From positions 1-34,859 of the forward strand of contig NZ_JAME01000041.1 of NCBI RefSeq assembly GCF_000521865.1: a DNA stretch of 34,859 nucleotides, read 5' to 3'. A model generated the notes under the pieces. The model saw only the letters and a list, made by a program, of their open reading frames with translations, was not told the DNA's origin and ran no database searches. The first letter of the stretch is position 1, and every line of letters starts with the position of its first letter. Both the position numbers and the translations under genes were made by a program. Positions 8,171 through 16,683 of this stretch are shown here, piece after piece. The stretch is from Roseivivax isoporae LMG 25204. GTDB taxonomy: Bacteria > Pseudomonadota > Alphaproteobacteria > Rhodobacterales > Rhodobacteraceae.

Positions 8171-9139
8171 ATGGCGAAAGCGAAGATCCTCGTCACGCGC
8201 AAATGGCCGGAAGCCGTCGAAAGACGGCTTTCGCGCGATTACGACGCGACGCTCAATTCCGACGACACCCCGATGACCACCGAGGAGATCGGCGCGGCCC
8301 TCGACGCGTACGACGCGGTCTGTCCGACCGTGTCCGACCGGCTGCCCGGCGCGATCTTCACCGGCGGGCACCGCGCGAAGATCCTCGGCAATTTCGGCGT
8401 GGGCTTCAACCACATCGACATCGCCGCGGCGCAGGGGGCCGGCCTCACCGTCACGAACACGCCGCACGTCCTGACCGACTGCACCGCGGACTGCGCGATC
8501 ACGCTCATGCTCATGCTCGCGCGGCGCGCGGGCGAGGGCGAGCGGGAGTTGCGCGCGGGCAGGTGGACCGGCTGGCGGCCGACGCACATGATGGGCACCC
8601 GCCTGCGCGGCAAGACGCTCGGCATCGTGGGCATGGGCCGCATCGGCATCGCGACGGCGCGCCGCGCGCAGGCGGCCTTCGGGATGAGGGTGGTCTACTA
8701 CAACCTCGTCGACGTGCCTGCCGAGGCGCTCGACGGGCTCGACGCCACGCGGCTCGACACGATCGAGGCGGTGCTCGAGGCGGCGGACGTGGTGTCGTTG
8801 CACGTGCCGGGCGGCGGCGACAACACCCATCTCATGAACGCCGAGCGGCTTGCGCTGATCGGTCCCGCGGGCATGCTCGTGAACACCGCGCGCGGCGACG
8901 TGGTGGACCAGTCGGCGCTGATCTCGGCGCTCGAGGGCGGGCGGCTCGGCGGTGCCGGGCTCGACGTCTACGAGGGCGAGCCGGCGGTGCCGGACGCGCT
9001 CATCGCGCGCGACGACGTGGTGCTGCTTCCGCATCTCGGATCGGCCACCACCGAGACGCGCGAGGACATGGGCAACATGGTCGCCGACAACCTCGACGCC
9101 TTCTTTGCCGGAAAGCCGGTGCCGAACCCGGTCGGCTGA
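8171..9139 (+). CDS. hprA: Hydroxypyruvate reductase / D-2-hydroxyacid dehydrogenase
   Basis: The enzyme reduces hydroxypyruvate to D-glycerate. The 322-residue protein has the dinucleotide motif VGMGRIG at about 153-159 and the full catalytic set Arg241 (NTARGD), Glu270 (VYEGEP) and His288 (LPHLGSAT). At the end of the second Rossmann strand, where NAD-specific members usually carry Asp, the sequence reads VVYYNLV, with Asn178. Relaxed or NADPH-leaning cofactor use is thus possible. The ATG directly follows the mtkB stop codon, so translation is probably coupled. It is the last gene of the sga operon, and a hairpin at 9146 follows. The family also contains glyoxylate reductases, but the operon context favours hydroxypyruvate. 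Confidence 0.92.
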   Translation: MAKAKILVTRKWPEAVERRLSRDYDATLNSDDTPMTTEEIGAALDAYDAVCPTVSDRLPGAIFTGGHRAKILGNFGVGFNHIDIAAAQGAGLTVTNTPHVLTDCTADCAITLMLMLARRAGEGERELRAGRWTGWRPTHMMGTRLRGKTLGIVGMGRIGIATARRAQAAFGMRVVYYNLVDVPAEALDGLDATRLDTIEAVLEAADVVSLHVPGGGDNTHLMNAERLALIGPAGMLVNTARGDVVDQSALISALEGGRLGGAGLDVYEGEPAVPDALIARDDVVLLPHLGSATTETREDMGNMVADNLDAFFAGKPVPNPVG

Positions 9140-9145
9140 GCGTCC

Positions 9146-9169
9146 GAAGGGCCGCGGGCGCGGCCCTTC
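9146..9169 (+). terminator. Hairpin terminator candidate after the serine-cycle operon
   Basis: A perfect 10-bp stem (GAAGGGCCGC with GCGGCCCTTC) and a 4-nt loop begin 6 nt after the hprA stop. It is followed by a C-run, not a T-run, so it may be a weak or Rho-assisted terminator. Its position, ahead of the unrelated mutL, supports the role. Confidence 0.6.
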
Positions 9170-9219
9170 CCCCACATCCCCGATGGTCGAATCGCGCACG
9201 TGCTGCTAAGTCTTGTGGC

Positions 9220-11076
9220 ATGAACGACCATAGTCGCAATATCCATGCCGCCCCCCGGCCGGTCATCCGCCAACTGGACGATGCCGCGATCAACCGGATC
9301 GCCGCCGGCGAGGTGGTGGAGCGTCCCGCCTCCGCGGTCAAGGAACTGGTGGAGAACGCCATCGACGCCGGCGCCCGGCGCATCGCCATCGACATCGCGG
9401 ACGGGGGCAAGACGCTGATCCGCGTCACCGACGACGGCTGCGGCATGACGGCCGAGGACCTGCCGCAGGCGCTGGCCCGGCACGCGACGTCCAAGATCGA
9501 CGGGTCGGACCTGCTCGACATCCGGTCGTTCGGCTTTCGCGGCGAGGCGCTGCCGTCGCTTGGCGCCGTCGGCCGGCTGACCATCCAGAGCCGCGCGGAG
9601 GGGTCCGACGCGGCAGAGATCGCCGTGGCCGCCGGCATCGTGAGCCCGGCGAAGCCCTGCGCGCTGACCCGCGGCACCGTCGTCACCCTACGCGACCTCT
9701 TCTACGCGACGCCCGCGCGGCTCAAGTTCCTGCGGACGGACCGCGCGGAATCGCAGGCCATCGGCGAGGTGGTGCGCAGGCTCGCCATGGCCGAACCCGC
9801 GGTGGGCTTCACGCTGCGCGATGTCTCGGGCGGGGGAGAGGGGCGGGTGACGTTCCGGGCCGAGCCGCTGTCGGGCGACCTCTTCGCCGCGCTCGAGGAA
9901 CGGCTCGGGCAGGTCATGGGCCGCGATTTCGTCCAGAACGCGCTGCCGCTCGATGCCGAACGGGACGGGGTGCGGCTGACCGGGCTCGCGGCGCTGCCCA
10001 CCTATTCCCGCGGCTCGGCGGTGGCGCAGCACCTCTTCGTCAACGGTCGGCCGGTACGGGACCGGATGCTGCTCGGCGCGCTGCGCGCGGCCTATCGCGA
10101 CGTCCTGCCCCGCGACCGCCACCCCGCCGCGGCGCTGTTCCTCGACTGCGCACCCGAACGGGTCGACGTGAACGTGCATCCCGCGAAGTCCGAGGTGCGG
10201 TTCCGCGATGCGGGCACCGTGCGGGGCCTCATCGTGTCGGGCCTGCGCCACGCGCTGGCCGGGGCGGGCCATCGCGCGGCGACGACCGTCGCGGGTGTGG
10301 CGCTGGGCGCCGCCCGGCCGGAACCCGTGGCCCCGCGCGTCTACCAGATGGACCGCCCGTCGCCGGCGGCCCGCGCGGCGGTCTACACCGCGCAGGCGCC
10401 GGGATTTGCCGAGATGCAGGACGCCTGGAGCGCCCGCGCCGTCGAGCCCGCGGCCGAGCCCGCACCGGCCGACCCCGCGCCCGCGCCGCAGGAGACGCAT
10501 CCTCTGGGGGCGGCGCGCGGGCAGGTGCACGGCACCTACATCATCGCGCAGACCACCGACGGCATGGTCATCGTCGACCAGCACGCCGCGCACGAGCGGC
10601 TGGTCTACGAACGCCTCAAGCGGCAGATGGACGACAGTGGCATCGCGGCGCAGGCGCTGCTCATCCCCGAGATCGTGTCGCTGTCGAACGGCGACCGGGC
10701 GCTGCTGCTCGAGGCCGCGGACGATCTCGCGCGGCTCGGGCTCGGGATCGAGCCCTTCGGCGGCGACGCCGTGGCGGTGCACGAGACGCCCGCGCTCCTG
10801 GGCGAGGTCGACGCCGAGGCGCTGCTGCGCGACGTGCTCGACGAGCTGTCCGACGGCGGCACGTCGGAGCTGGTCCGCGAACGGCTCGATGCCATCCTGT
10901 CGCGCGTCGCCTGCCACGGTTCCGTGCGCGCCGGCCGCCAGATGCGCGCCGAGGAAATGAACGCGCTCCTGCGCGAGATGGAGGCGACGCCGCGGTCCGG
11001 CCAGTGCAATCACGGGCGACCCACCTGGGTCGAGCTGCGCCTGTCCGACATCGAGAAGCTGTTCGGCCGCACATGA
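9220..11076 (+). CDS. mutL: DNA mismatch repair protein MutL, endonuclease type
   Basis: MutL couples mismatch recognition by MutS to strand incision. The 618-residue protein has the GHKL ATPase N-terminus: [13 protein letters not shown], the ATP-hydrolysis Glu42 with Asn46 in KELVEN, and [14 protein letters not shown] Pro/Ala-rich linker around 375-425 leads to the C-terminal dimerisation domain. That domain carries the nuclease metal motif [12 protein letters not shown] (from about 453, matching DQHA-x2-E-x4-E), an ACHGSVRAG segment, and CNHGRP at about 596-601. These show an endonuclease MutL, as in bacteria lacking MutH/Dam-directed repair. The ATG at 9220 has no convincing Shine-Dalgarno, but it is the first suitable start before conserved sequence. 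The gene overlaps rmuC by 4 bp (ATGA). Confidence 0.96.
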   Translation: MNDHSRNIHAAPRPVIRQLDDAAINRIAAGEVVERPASAVKELVENAIDAGARRIAIDIADGGKTLIRVTDDGCGMTAEDLPQALARHATSKIDGSDLLDIRSFGFRGEALPSLGAVGRLTIQSRAEGSDAAEIAVAAGIVSPAKPCALTRGTVVTLRDLFYATPARLKFLRTDRAESQAIGEVVRRLAMAEPAVGFTLRDVSGGGEGRVTFRAEPLSGDLFAALEERLGQVMGRDFVQNALPLDAERDGVRLTGLAALPTYSRGSAVAQHLFVNGRPVRDRMLLGALRAAYRDVLPRDRHPAAALFLDCAPERVDVNVHPAKSEVRFRDAGTVRGLIVSGLRHALAGAGHRAATTVAGVALGAARPEPVAPRVYQMDRPSPAARAAVYTAQAPGFAEMQDAWSARAVEPAAEPAPADPAPAPQETHPLGAARGQVHGTYIIAQTTDGMVIVDQHAAHERLVYERLKRQMDDSGIAAQALLIPEIVSLSNGDRALLLEAADDLARLGLGIEPFGGDAVAVHETPALLGEVDAEALLRDVLDELSDGGTSELVRERLDAILSRVACHGSVRAGRQMRAEEMNALLREMEATPRSGQCNHGRPTWVELRLSDIEKLFGRT

Positions 11077-12305
11077 TCGCCGAGGTCCTGACGCGGCTCG
11101 AGGCGGGTGATCCCGCGACCCTCGCCGCGGCGGCCGGCGCCGTCGCGGTCCTGGTCGTCGTCCTGATGCTGTGGGTTGCGCTCGCGCGCGCCGGCAGGTC
11201 GGCCCGCGCGGCCGAGGCGCTCGGGCGGCACCTCGTGCGGCTCGGGCAGGACGTGCAGTCGCTGGGCCAGGGCCAGGCGCAGCTCGCCGGCAGCCTGCAG
11301 ACCGTGTCGGACACCGCGTCGCAGGCGCAGCTGCGCGTCCTGCAGACCGTGGAGACGCGCCTGTCCGAGGTGCAGCGCCAGATGGGCGAACGGCTGGCCG
11401 ACGGGCAGGTGCGGCAGGCGCGGACGATGGCCGACCTGCAGGAAAAGATGAACGAGGTCCTGACCGGGCAGGCCGAGCGTACCGCCACCTCGCTGACGCA
11501 GCTGCAGGAACGCCTGCAGGTCATCGACCGCGCGCAGGACAACATCACCCGGCTTTCGGGGGACGTGCTGTCGCTGCAGGACATCCTGTCGAACAAGCAG
11601 ACACGCGGCGCCTTCGGGGAAATCCAGCTCACCGACATCGTGTCGAAGGCGCTGCCCTCGGACAGCTACACGCTGCAGGCGACGCTCTCGAACGGCCGGC
11701 GGGCCGATTGCCTGATCCACCTGCCGAAGCCGCCCGGTCCGATCGCGGTCGACGCGAAGTTCCCGCTCGAGGGGTTCGAGGCGCTGCGCCGCGCCGAGAC
11801 GCAGGACCAGCAGGCGCGCGCCGCGCAGCAGTTCCGCCTGAGCCTGCGCAAGCACATCCGCGACATCGCCGAGCGCTACATCCTCGAGGGAGAGACCGCG
11901 GACGGCGCGATCCTCTTCCTGCCGTCCGAGGCGATCTACGCCGAGCTGCACGCGTCCTTTCCGGACGTGGTGCGCGAGGGATTCGCGGCGCGGGTCTGGA
12001 TCGTGTCGCCGACGACCTGCATGGCGACCCTCAACACCATGCGTGCCATCCTCAAGGACGCGCGCATGCGCGAGCAGGCGGGCGCGATCCGGCGCGAGCT
12101 CGGGCTGCTCTACGCCGATGTCGACCGGCTGGGCACGCGGGTCGAGAACCTCGACCGCCATTTCGGCCAGGCGGCGCGGGACATCGCCGAGATCCGCGTG
12201 AGCGCCGAGAAGGCCGGCCGCAGGGCGCGGCGGCTCGACAACTTCGATTTCGAGGAGATCGGGCCGGCGGAGGCCGAGGCGCCCTCGCTCGGCGCGGCGG
12301 AATAG
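11073..12305 (+). CDS. rmuC: DNA recombination protein RmuC
   Basis: The 410-residue protein has an N-terminal membrane segment (about 16-38), a long coiled-coil region rich in Gln, Leu and Arg (about 45-170), and a C-terminal RmuC domain. That domain begins about [18 protein letters not shown] and includes the nuclease-like [15 protein letters not shown]. RmuC proteins limit inversions and rearrangements at short inverted repeats; the exact biochemistry is not settled. The frame is open upstream inside mutL, but the ATG at 11073, overlapping the mutL stop as ATGA, gives a normal N-terminal anchor and translational coupling. Pairing with mutL fits a genome-maintenance role. Confidence 0.92.
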   Translation: MIAEVLTRLEAGDPATLAAAAGAVAVLVVVLMLWVALARAGRSARAAEALGRHLVRLGQDVQSLGQGQAQLAGSLQTVSDTASQAQLRVLQTVETRLSEVQRQMGERLADGQVRQARTMADLQEKMNEVLTGQAERTATSLTQLQERLQVIDRAQDNITRLSGDVLSLQDILSNKQTRGAFGEIQLTDIVSKALPSDSYTLQATLSNGRRADCLIHLPKPPGPIAVDAKFPLEGFEALRRAETQDQQARAAQQFRLSLRKHIRDIAERYILEGETADGAILFLPSEAIYAELHASFPDVVREGFAARVWIVSPTTCMATLNTMRAILKDARMREQAGAIRRELGLLYADVDRLGTRVENLDRHFGQAARDIAEIRVSAEKAGRRARRLDNFDFEEIGPAEAEAPSLGAAE

Positions 12306-12459
12306 GCGCCGGTCGCCGCCGCGCGAGAACATTTTTGCTTTTCTTCCGGCGGGCAACACGTTCAACCTGAAGGCTACGGCGCTGCGCGGCACGCGCGGTC
12401 CGAGGTGCAGGGTCGACGCCGCCCCAGATGCGCGCGGCCCGGCAAGGGAGGAGATGCGC

Positions 12460-12501
12460 GTGACCGCACACGCTGAAGGTGGAAGATTTGTTCAACGTTG
12501 A
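12460..12501 (+). CDS. Possible 13-codon leader peptide ahead of aceE
   Basis: A GTG start, 6 nt after GGAGGAG (12447-12453, within AAGGGAGGAG), opens a frame of 13 codons (MTAHAEGGRFVQR) ending at TGA 12499-12501. The ribosome-binding site is among the best in the window and serves no other long frame. The stop codon lies inside the 14-bp palindrome at 12490-12503. No repeated regulatory codon is evident, so the peptide could be incidental or a translation-coupled switch. Confidence 0.3.
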   Translation: MTAHAEGGRFVQR

Positions 12502-12503
12502 AC
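12490..12503. promoter_or_regulatory. Perfect 14-bp palindrome upstream of aceE
   Basis: GTTCAACGTTGAAC is identical to its own reverse complement, with no spacer, about 200 nt before aceE. A half-match (GTTCAAC) lies 130 bp upstream at 12360. It is a good candidate operator for a dimeric regulator of pyruvate dehydrogenase. It does not resemble the enterobacterial PdhR box (AATTGGT..ACCAATT). Confidence 0.5.
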
Positions 12504-12702
12504 TATCCGGCTTGCAGGTTACGCATGCCGGATATTCGCGCGGTTGCCTATTTCCAGTGCTTCCGGCGTGCTACCGCCTGCACGGACGCGGCAATGCCGT
12601 CGCGACTTGCAGCTTCGGCGCCGAGGACGCATGGATCTGCAGGAAATCGTTCAAGGCTAAACGGCTTTTGGGCCGCCGCACCGAGTTCTAGGGAGAGGGC
12701 TG

Positions 12703-15357
12703 ATGAAAGATACCCCGAACGACATCGATCCGGTCGAATCGCAGGAATGGCAGGAGGCGATCGAGGACGTCATCCTGCGCGACGGTCCCGACCGGGCGCA
12801 CTTCCTGCTCGACAAGGCGGTGCAGCAGGCGCGCGCGGCGGGGGCCCGGCTGCCCTTCTCCGCGACGACGCCATACCAGAACACGATCTCGCCCGATGAC
12901 GAGGTCGACGTGCCGGGCGACTACGGCATGGAATGGCGCATCCGCACCATCAATCGCTGGAACGCCATGGCGACCGTGGTGCGCGCCAACAAGTCGACCG
13001 ACGGCATCGGCGGCCACATCGCATCCTTCGCATCGTCGGCGGCGCTCTACGACGTCGGGCTCAACCATTTCTGGCGTGCGCGCTCGACCATGCACGGGGG
13101 CGACCTCGTCTTCTTCCAGGGCCACGTGGTGCCCGGCATCTATGCGCGCTCCTTCATGGAGGGGCGGCTTTCCGAGGAGGACCTCCTGAGCTTCCGCCAG
13201 GAAGTGAACGGCAAGGGCCTGTCCTCGTACCCGCATCCCTGGCTCATGCCGGATTACTGGCAGTTCCCGACCGTCTCGATGGGCCTCGGCCCGATGATGG
13301 CGATCTACCAGGCGCGGTTCATGAAGTACCTGCACAATCGCGGGCTCATCGATGCCGGCGACCGCAAGGTCTGGGCCTTCCTCGGCGACGGCGAGATGGA
13401 CGAGCCCGAAAGCCTCGGCGCCATCAACCTCGCCGCGCGCGAGGGCCTCGACAACCTCGTCTTCGTGGTCAACTGCAACCTGCAGCGGCTCGACGGGCCG
13501 GTGCGCGGCAACGGCAAGATCGTCCAGGAACTCGAGGGCGCGTTCCGCGGCTCGGGCTGGGAGGTCATCAAGCTGCTGTGGGGCCGCGGGTGGGACGACC
13601 TGCTCGAGCGCGACACTTCGGGCAAGCTGCGCCAGCTCATGGACGAGACCATCGACGGCGACTACCAGACCTTCAAGTCGAAGGACGGCGCCTATATCCG
13701 CGAGCATTTCTTCGGCAAGTATCCCGAGACCGCGAAGCTGGTCGAGGACTGGACCGACGACGAGATCTGGAGCCTGCGCCGCGGCGGCCACGACATCAAG
13801 AAGGTCTACAACGCCTACCGCCGCGCCACGCAGGCCGACGGCCAGCCCACCTGCATCCTCGTCAAGACGGTGAAGGGCTACGGCATGGGCACGGCCGGCG
13901 AGGGCCAGAACATCGCCCACCAGTCGAAGAAGATGCAGGTCGACCAGCTCAAGGCGATGCGCGACCGCTTCAAGATCCCGATCGACGACGCGGATCTCGA
14001 CAAGGTGCCCTTCGTCACGCTGAACAACGCGCAGAAATCCTACCTGACCGAGCGCCGCAAGGAGCTGGGGGGCGAGTTCCCCAAGCGCCATTCCGAGGCG
14101 CCGAAGCTCGACGTGCCGGCGCTCGACAAGTTCAAGGGCCAGCTCGAATCCACCGGCGAGCGCGAGATCTCGACCACGATGGCGTTCGTGCGGATCCTCA
14201 CGACGCTCCTGCGCGACAAGACGATCGGCAAGTACGTGGTGCCGATCGTCCCGGACGAGAGCCGGACCTTCGGCATGGAGGGCCTGTTCCGGTCGGCCGG
14301 CATCTACAACCCGCTGGGGCAGAACTACACGCCCCAGGACGCCGACCAGATGATGTTCTACAAGGAATCGAAGGACGGCCAGGTCCTTCAGGAGGGCATC
14401 AACGAGGCCGGATCGATGGCCGACTGGATCGCCGCCGCGACGAGCTACTCGACGCACGGCGTGCCGATGATCCCGTTCTACATCTTCTACTCGATGTTCG
14501 GCTTCCAGCGGATCGGCGACTTTGCCTGGGCCGCCGGGGACAGCCGCGCGCGCGGCTTCCTGCTCGGCGGCACCGCTGGGCGCACCACGCTCAACGGCGA
14601 GGGCCTGCAGCACGAGGACGGCCACAGCCATGTTCTGGCCAGCACCATCCCGAACTGCATCAGCTATGATCCGACCTTCAGCTACGAGGTCGCGGTGATC
14701 GTGCAGCACGGCCTCAAGCGGATGTATCAGGACCAGGAAGACGTCTACTTCTACCTGACCCTGATGAACGAGAACTATGCCCATCCCGAGATGCCCACCG
14801 GCGCCGAGGAGGGCATCATCCGCGGCCTGCACCGCATCCAGAAGACCTCGCGCCCGGGCAAGAAGCACGTGAACCTCATCGGGTCGGGCACGATCCTCAT
14901 GCAGGCGATCCGCGCGGCCGAGATGCTGAAGGACGATTTCGGCATCTCGTCGGACATCTGGTCGGCCACGAGCTTCAACGAGCTGGCGCGGGACGGGCAG
15001 GATGCGCTGCGCCACAACCGCCTGAACCCGCTCGCCGAGGAGCGCGTGCCTTACGTGACGCAGCAGCTGCAGAACGCAAAGGGCCCGGTGATCGCCGCGA
15101 CCGACTACATGAAGAACTACGCCGAGCAGATCCGGGCCTTCGTCCCGGGCCGCTACACCGTGCTCGGGACCGACGGCTACGGCCGGTCGGACAGCCGCGA
15201 GAACCTGCGCCGCTTCTTCGAGGTGGACGCGAACCACATCGCCGCCGCGGCGATGGTGGATCTCTTCCGCGAGGGCGCCGTGTCCGAGAAGGACGTCGAG
15301 GCCGCACTCAAGAAATACGACATCGACGGCGGCAAGCCGAACCCGCGCCTGAGCTGA
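12703..15357 (+). CDS. aceE: Pyruvate dehydrogenase E1 component, homodimeric type
   Basis: E1 decarboxylates pyruvate on thiamin diphosphate and acetylates the lipoyl group of E2. The 884-residue single-chain protein is the AceE form, not PdhA/PdhB. Landmarks are an N-terminal YQNTISPDDE segment, a conserved GGHIASFASSA region near 103-113, and the ThDP motif beginning GDGEMDEPES at about 228 and ending near NCN at 257. The transketolase-like pyrimidine and C-terminal domains complete the fold. The start follows GGGAGAGG. The gene leads an operon with aceF (26-nt gap) and lpdA, which together encode the whole complex. It converts glycolytic pyruvate to acetyl-CoA, the same product Mcl makes in the serine cycle. 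Length and context are fully typical. Confidence 0.97.
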   Translation: MKDTPNDIDPVESQEWQEAIEDVILRDGPDRAHFLLDKAVQQARAAGARLPFSATTPYQNTISPDDEVDVPGDYGMEWRIRTINRWNAMATVVRANKSTDGIGGHIASFASSAALYDVGLNHFWRARSTMHGGDLVFFQGHVVPGIYARSFMEGRLSEEDLLSFRQEVNGKGLSSYPHPWLMPDYWQFPTVSMGLGPMMAIYQARFMKYLHNRGLIDAGDRKVWAFLGDGEMDEPESLGAINLAAREGLDNLVFVVNCNLQRLDGPVRGNGKIVQELEGAFRGSGWEVIKLLWGRGWDDLLERDTSGKLRQLMDETIDGDYQTFKSKDGAYIREHFFGKYPETAKLVEDWTDDEIWSLRRGGHDIKKVYNAYRRATQADGQPTCILVKTVKGYGMGTAGEGQNIAHQSKKMQVDQLKAMRDRFKIPIDDADLDKVPFVTLNNAQKSYLTERRKELGGEFPKRHSEAPKLDVPALDKFKGQLESTGEREISTTMAFVRILTTLLRDKTIGKYVVPIVPDESRTFGMEGLFRSAGIYNPLGQNYTPQDADQMMFYKESKDGQVLQEGINEAGSMADWIAAATSYSTHGVPMIPFYIFYSMFGFQRIGDFAWAAGDSRARGFLLGGTAGRTTLNGEGLQHEDGHSHVLASTIPNCISYDPTFSYEVAVIVQHGLKRMYQDQEDVYFYLTLMNENYAHPEMPTGAEEGIIRGLHRIQKTSRPGKKHVNLIGSGTILMQAIRAAEMLKDDFGISSDIWSATSFNELARDGQDALRHNRLNPLAEERVPYVTQQLQNAKGPVIAATDYMKNYAEQIRAFVPGRYTVLGTDGYGRSDSRENLRRFFEVDANHIAAAAMVDLFREGAVSEKDVEAALKKYDIDGGKPNPRLS

Positions 15358-15383
15358 CGCGACCGAGGGAGTGAGTTGAGACT

Positions 15384-16673
15384 ATGACGACAGACGTGAA
15401 AGTGCCCGACATCGGCGACTTCAAGGACGTTCCGGTGATCTCGATCCTGGTGAGCGTCGGCGACACGGTGGCCGAAGAGGACCCGCTGATCGAGCTTGAA
15501 AGCGACAAGGCGACGATGGAGGTTCCGTCCTCCGCCGCCGGCAAGGTGGTGGAGATCAAGGTCAGCGAGGGCGACAAGGTGTCCGAGGGCGACCTGATCC
15601 TCGTGGTCGAGGCCGCCGACGGCGGGTCGGAAGAGCCGAAGAAGGACGAGCCGAAGGCCAAGGAGGAAGCCAAGGCCGAGCCGTCCGAGCCGGCCGCCAC
15701 GCAATCCTCGAGCCCGGCGCCCGCACAGGCGGCGGCCCCGGTGACGGATGCGGGCTTTTCCCGCGTCCATGCCTCTCCGTCGGTGCGCGCCTATGCGCGC
15801 CGGGTCGAGGTCGACCTCAACACGGTGAACGGTACGGGCCGCAAGGGCCGCATCCTGCGCGAGGACATCGAGAAGGCGCTCAAGGCCAAGTCCGCGCCCG
15901 CGGCCGCGGCCGGCGGCGGCGCGGTGTCGGGCGGCATGGGCATCCCGCCGATCCCCGCGGTCGACTTCTCGAAGTTCGGCCCCGTGGAAGAGGTCGAGAT
16001 GTCCCGGATCAAGAAGCTCTCGGGGCCGGCCCTGCACCGCTCTTGGCTCAACATCCCGCACGTCACCCACAACGAGGACGCGGACATCACCGAGCTCGAC
16101 AAGTACCGCAAGGAGCTCGACACGATGGCGAAGGAGGAGGGCTACCGCGTCACGCTCCTGTCCTTCGTGGTCAAGGCCTGCGTCTCTGCGCTCAAGAAGC
16201 ACTGGGAGTTCAACTCGTCGATCCATCCCGATGGCGACAAGCTGATCAAGAAGGACTATTACAACATCGGCTTTGCCGCCGACACGCCGAACGGCCTGAT
16301 GGTCCCCGTGATCAAGGACGCCGACCGCAAGGGCATCGTCGAGATCTCGAAGGATCTGGGCGAGCTGTCCAAGGCGGCACGCGACGGCAAGCTGAAGTCC
16401 GCGGACATGCAGGGCGCGACCTTCACCATCTCGTCGCTGGGCGGGATCGGCGGGACGTCCTTCACGCCCATCGTGAACGCGCCCGAGGTGGCGATCCTCG
16501 GCCTTACCCGCTCGGCGATGAAGCCCGTGTGGAACGGCACCGAGTTCGAGCCGCGCAACATGCTGCCCATGTCGCTCAGCTACGACCACCGGGCGATCGA
16601 CGGCGCGCTCGCCGCGCGCTTCGCCGCCCATCTGAAATACCTGCTGGCGGACGCGCGCCGGCTCATGCTGTGA
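15384..16673 (+). CDS. aceF: Dihydrolipoamide acetyltransferase (PDH E2)
   Basis: E2 carries acetyl groups on lipoyl-lysine and transfers them to CoA. The 429-residue protein has a single lipoyl domain (about 2-76, lipoylated Lys42 in ELESDKATMEV), a Glu/Lys then Ala/Pro linker, a peripheral subunit-binding domain (about 131-168, SPSVRAYARR to REDIEKALK), and a catalytic core ending in SYDHRAIDG, with His402 and Asp406. E. coli AceF has three lipoyl domains; one is the shorter form. The lipoyl domain is nearly identical to the one fused to the downstream Lpd. The ribosome-binding site is a loose GGGAGTGAG. The gene lies between aceE and lpdA, with a 10-nt gap before the lpdA ATG. Confidence 0.97.
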   Translation: MTTDVKVPDIGDFKDVPVISILVSVGDTVAEEDPLIELESDKATMEVPSSAAGKVVEIKVSEGDKVSEGDLILVVEAADGGSEEPKKDEPKAKEEAKAEPSEPAATQSSSPAPAQAAAPVTDAGFSRVHASPSVRAYARRVEVDLNTVNGTGRKGRILREDIEKALKAKSAPAAAAGGGAVSGGMGIPPIPAVDFSKFGPVEEVEMSRIKKLSGPALHRSWLNIPHVTHNEDADITELDKYRKELDTMAKEEGYRVTLLSFVVKACVSALKKHWEFNSSIHPDGDKLIKKDYYNIGFAADTPNGLMVPVIKDADRKGIVEISKDLGELSKAARDGKLKSADMQGATFTISSLGGIGGTSFTPIVNAPEVAILGLTRSAMKPVWNGTEFEPRNMLPMSLSYDHRAIDGALAARFAAHLKYLLADARRLML

Positions 16674-16683
16674 GGTGACGATC

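Larger units (their letters stand above)
12306..12702 (+). promoter_or_regulatory. 397-bp leader/promoter region of the pyruvate dehydrogenase operon
   Basis: No substantial gene is credible here. The region holds a moderately T-rich stretch after rmuC, GTTCAAC at 12360-12366 inside a TTCA-acc-TGAA mini-dyad, a short frame with a strong ribosome-binding site (12460-12501), and a perfect palindrome at 12490-12503. aceE is translated from GGGAGAGG 4 nt before its ATG. The promoter itself could not be assigned with confidence. Confidence 0.5.

Noticed and set aside
6833-9199. Long antisense frame opposite mtkA, mtkB and hprA
   Set aside because: Shadow of three well-identified genes, with no credible start or family.
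12479-12691. 70-codon frame in the aceE leader
   Set aside because: GTG start without a Shine-Dalgarno, codon use unlike neighbours, and no family; the 13-codon frame at 12460 has the better initiation site.
12688-15237. Long antisense frame opposite aceE
   Set aside because: It is composed of His/Arg/Leu/Val-rich shadow sequence, opposite a clear AceE; no motif and no start signal.
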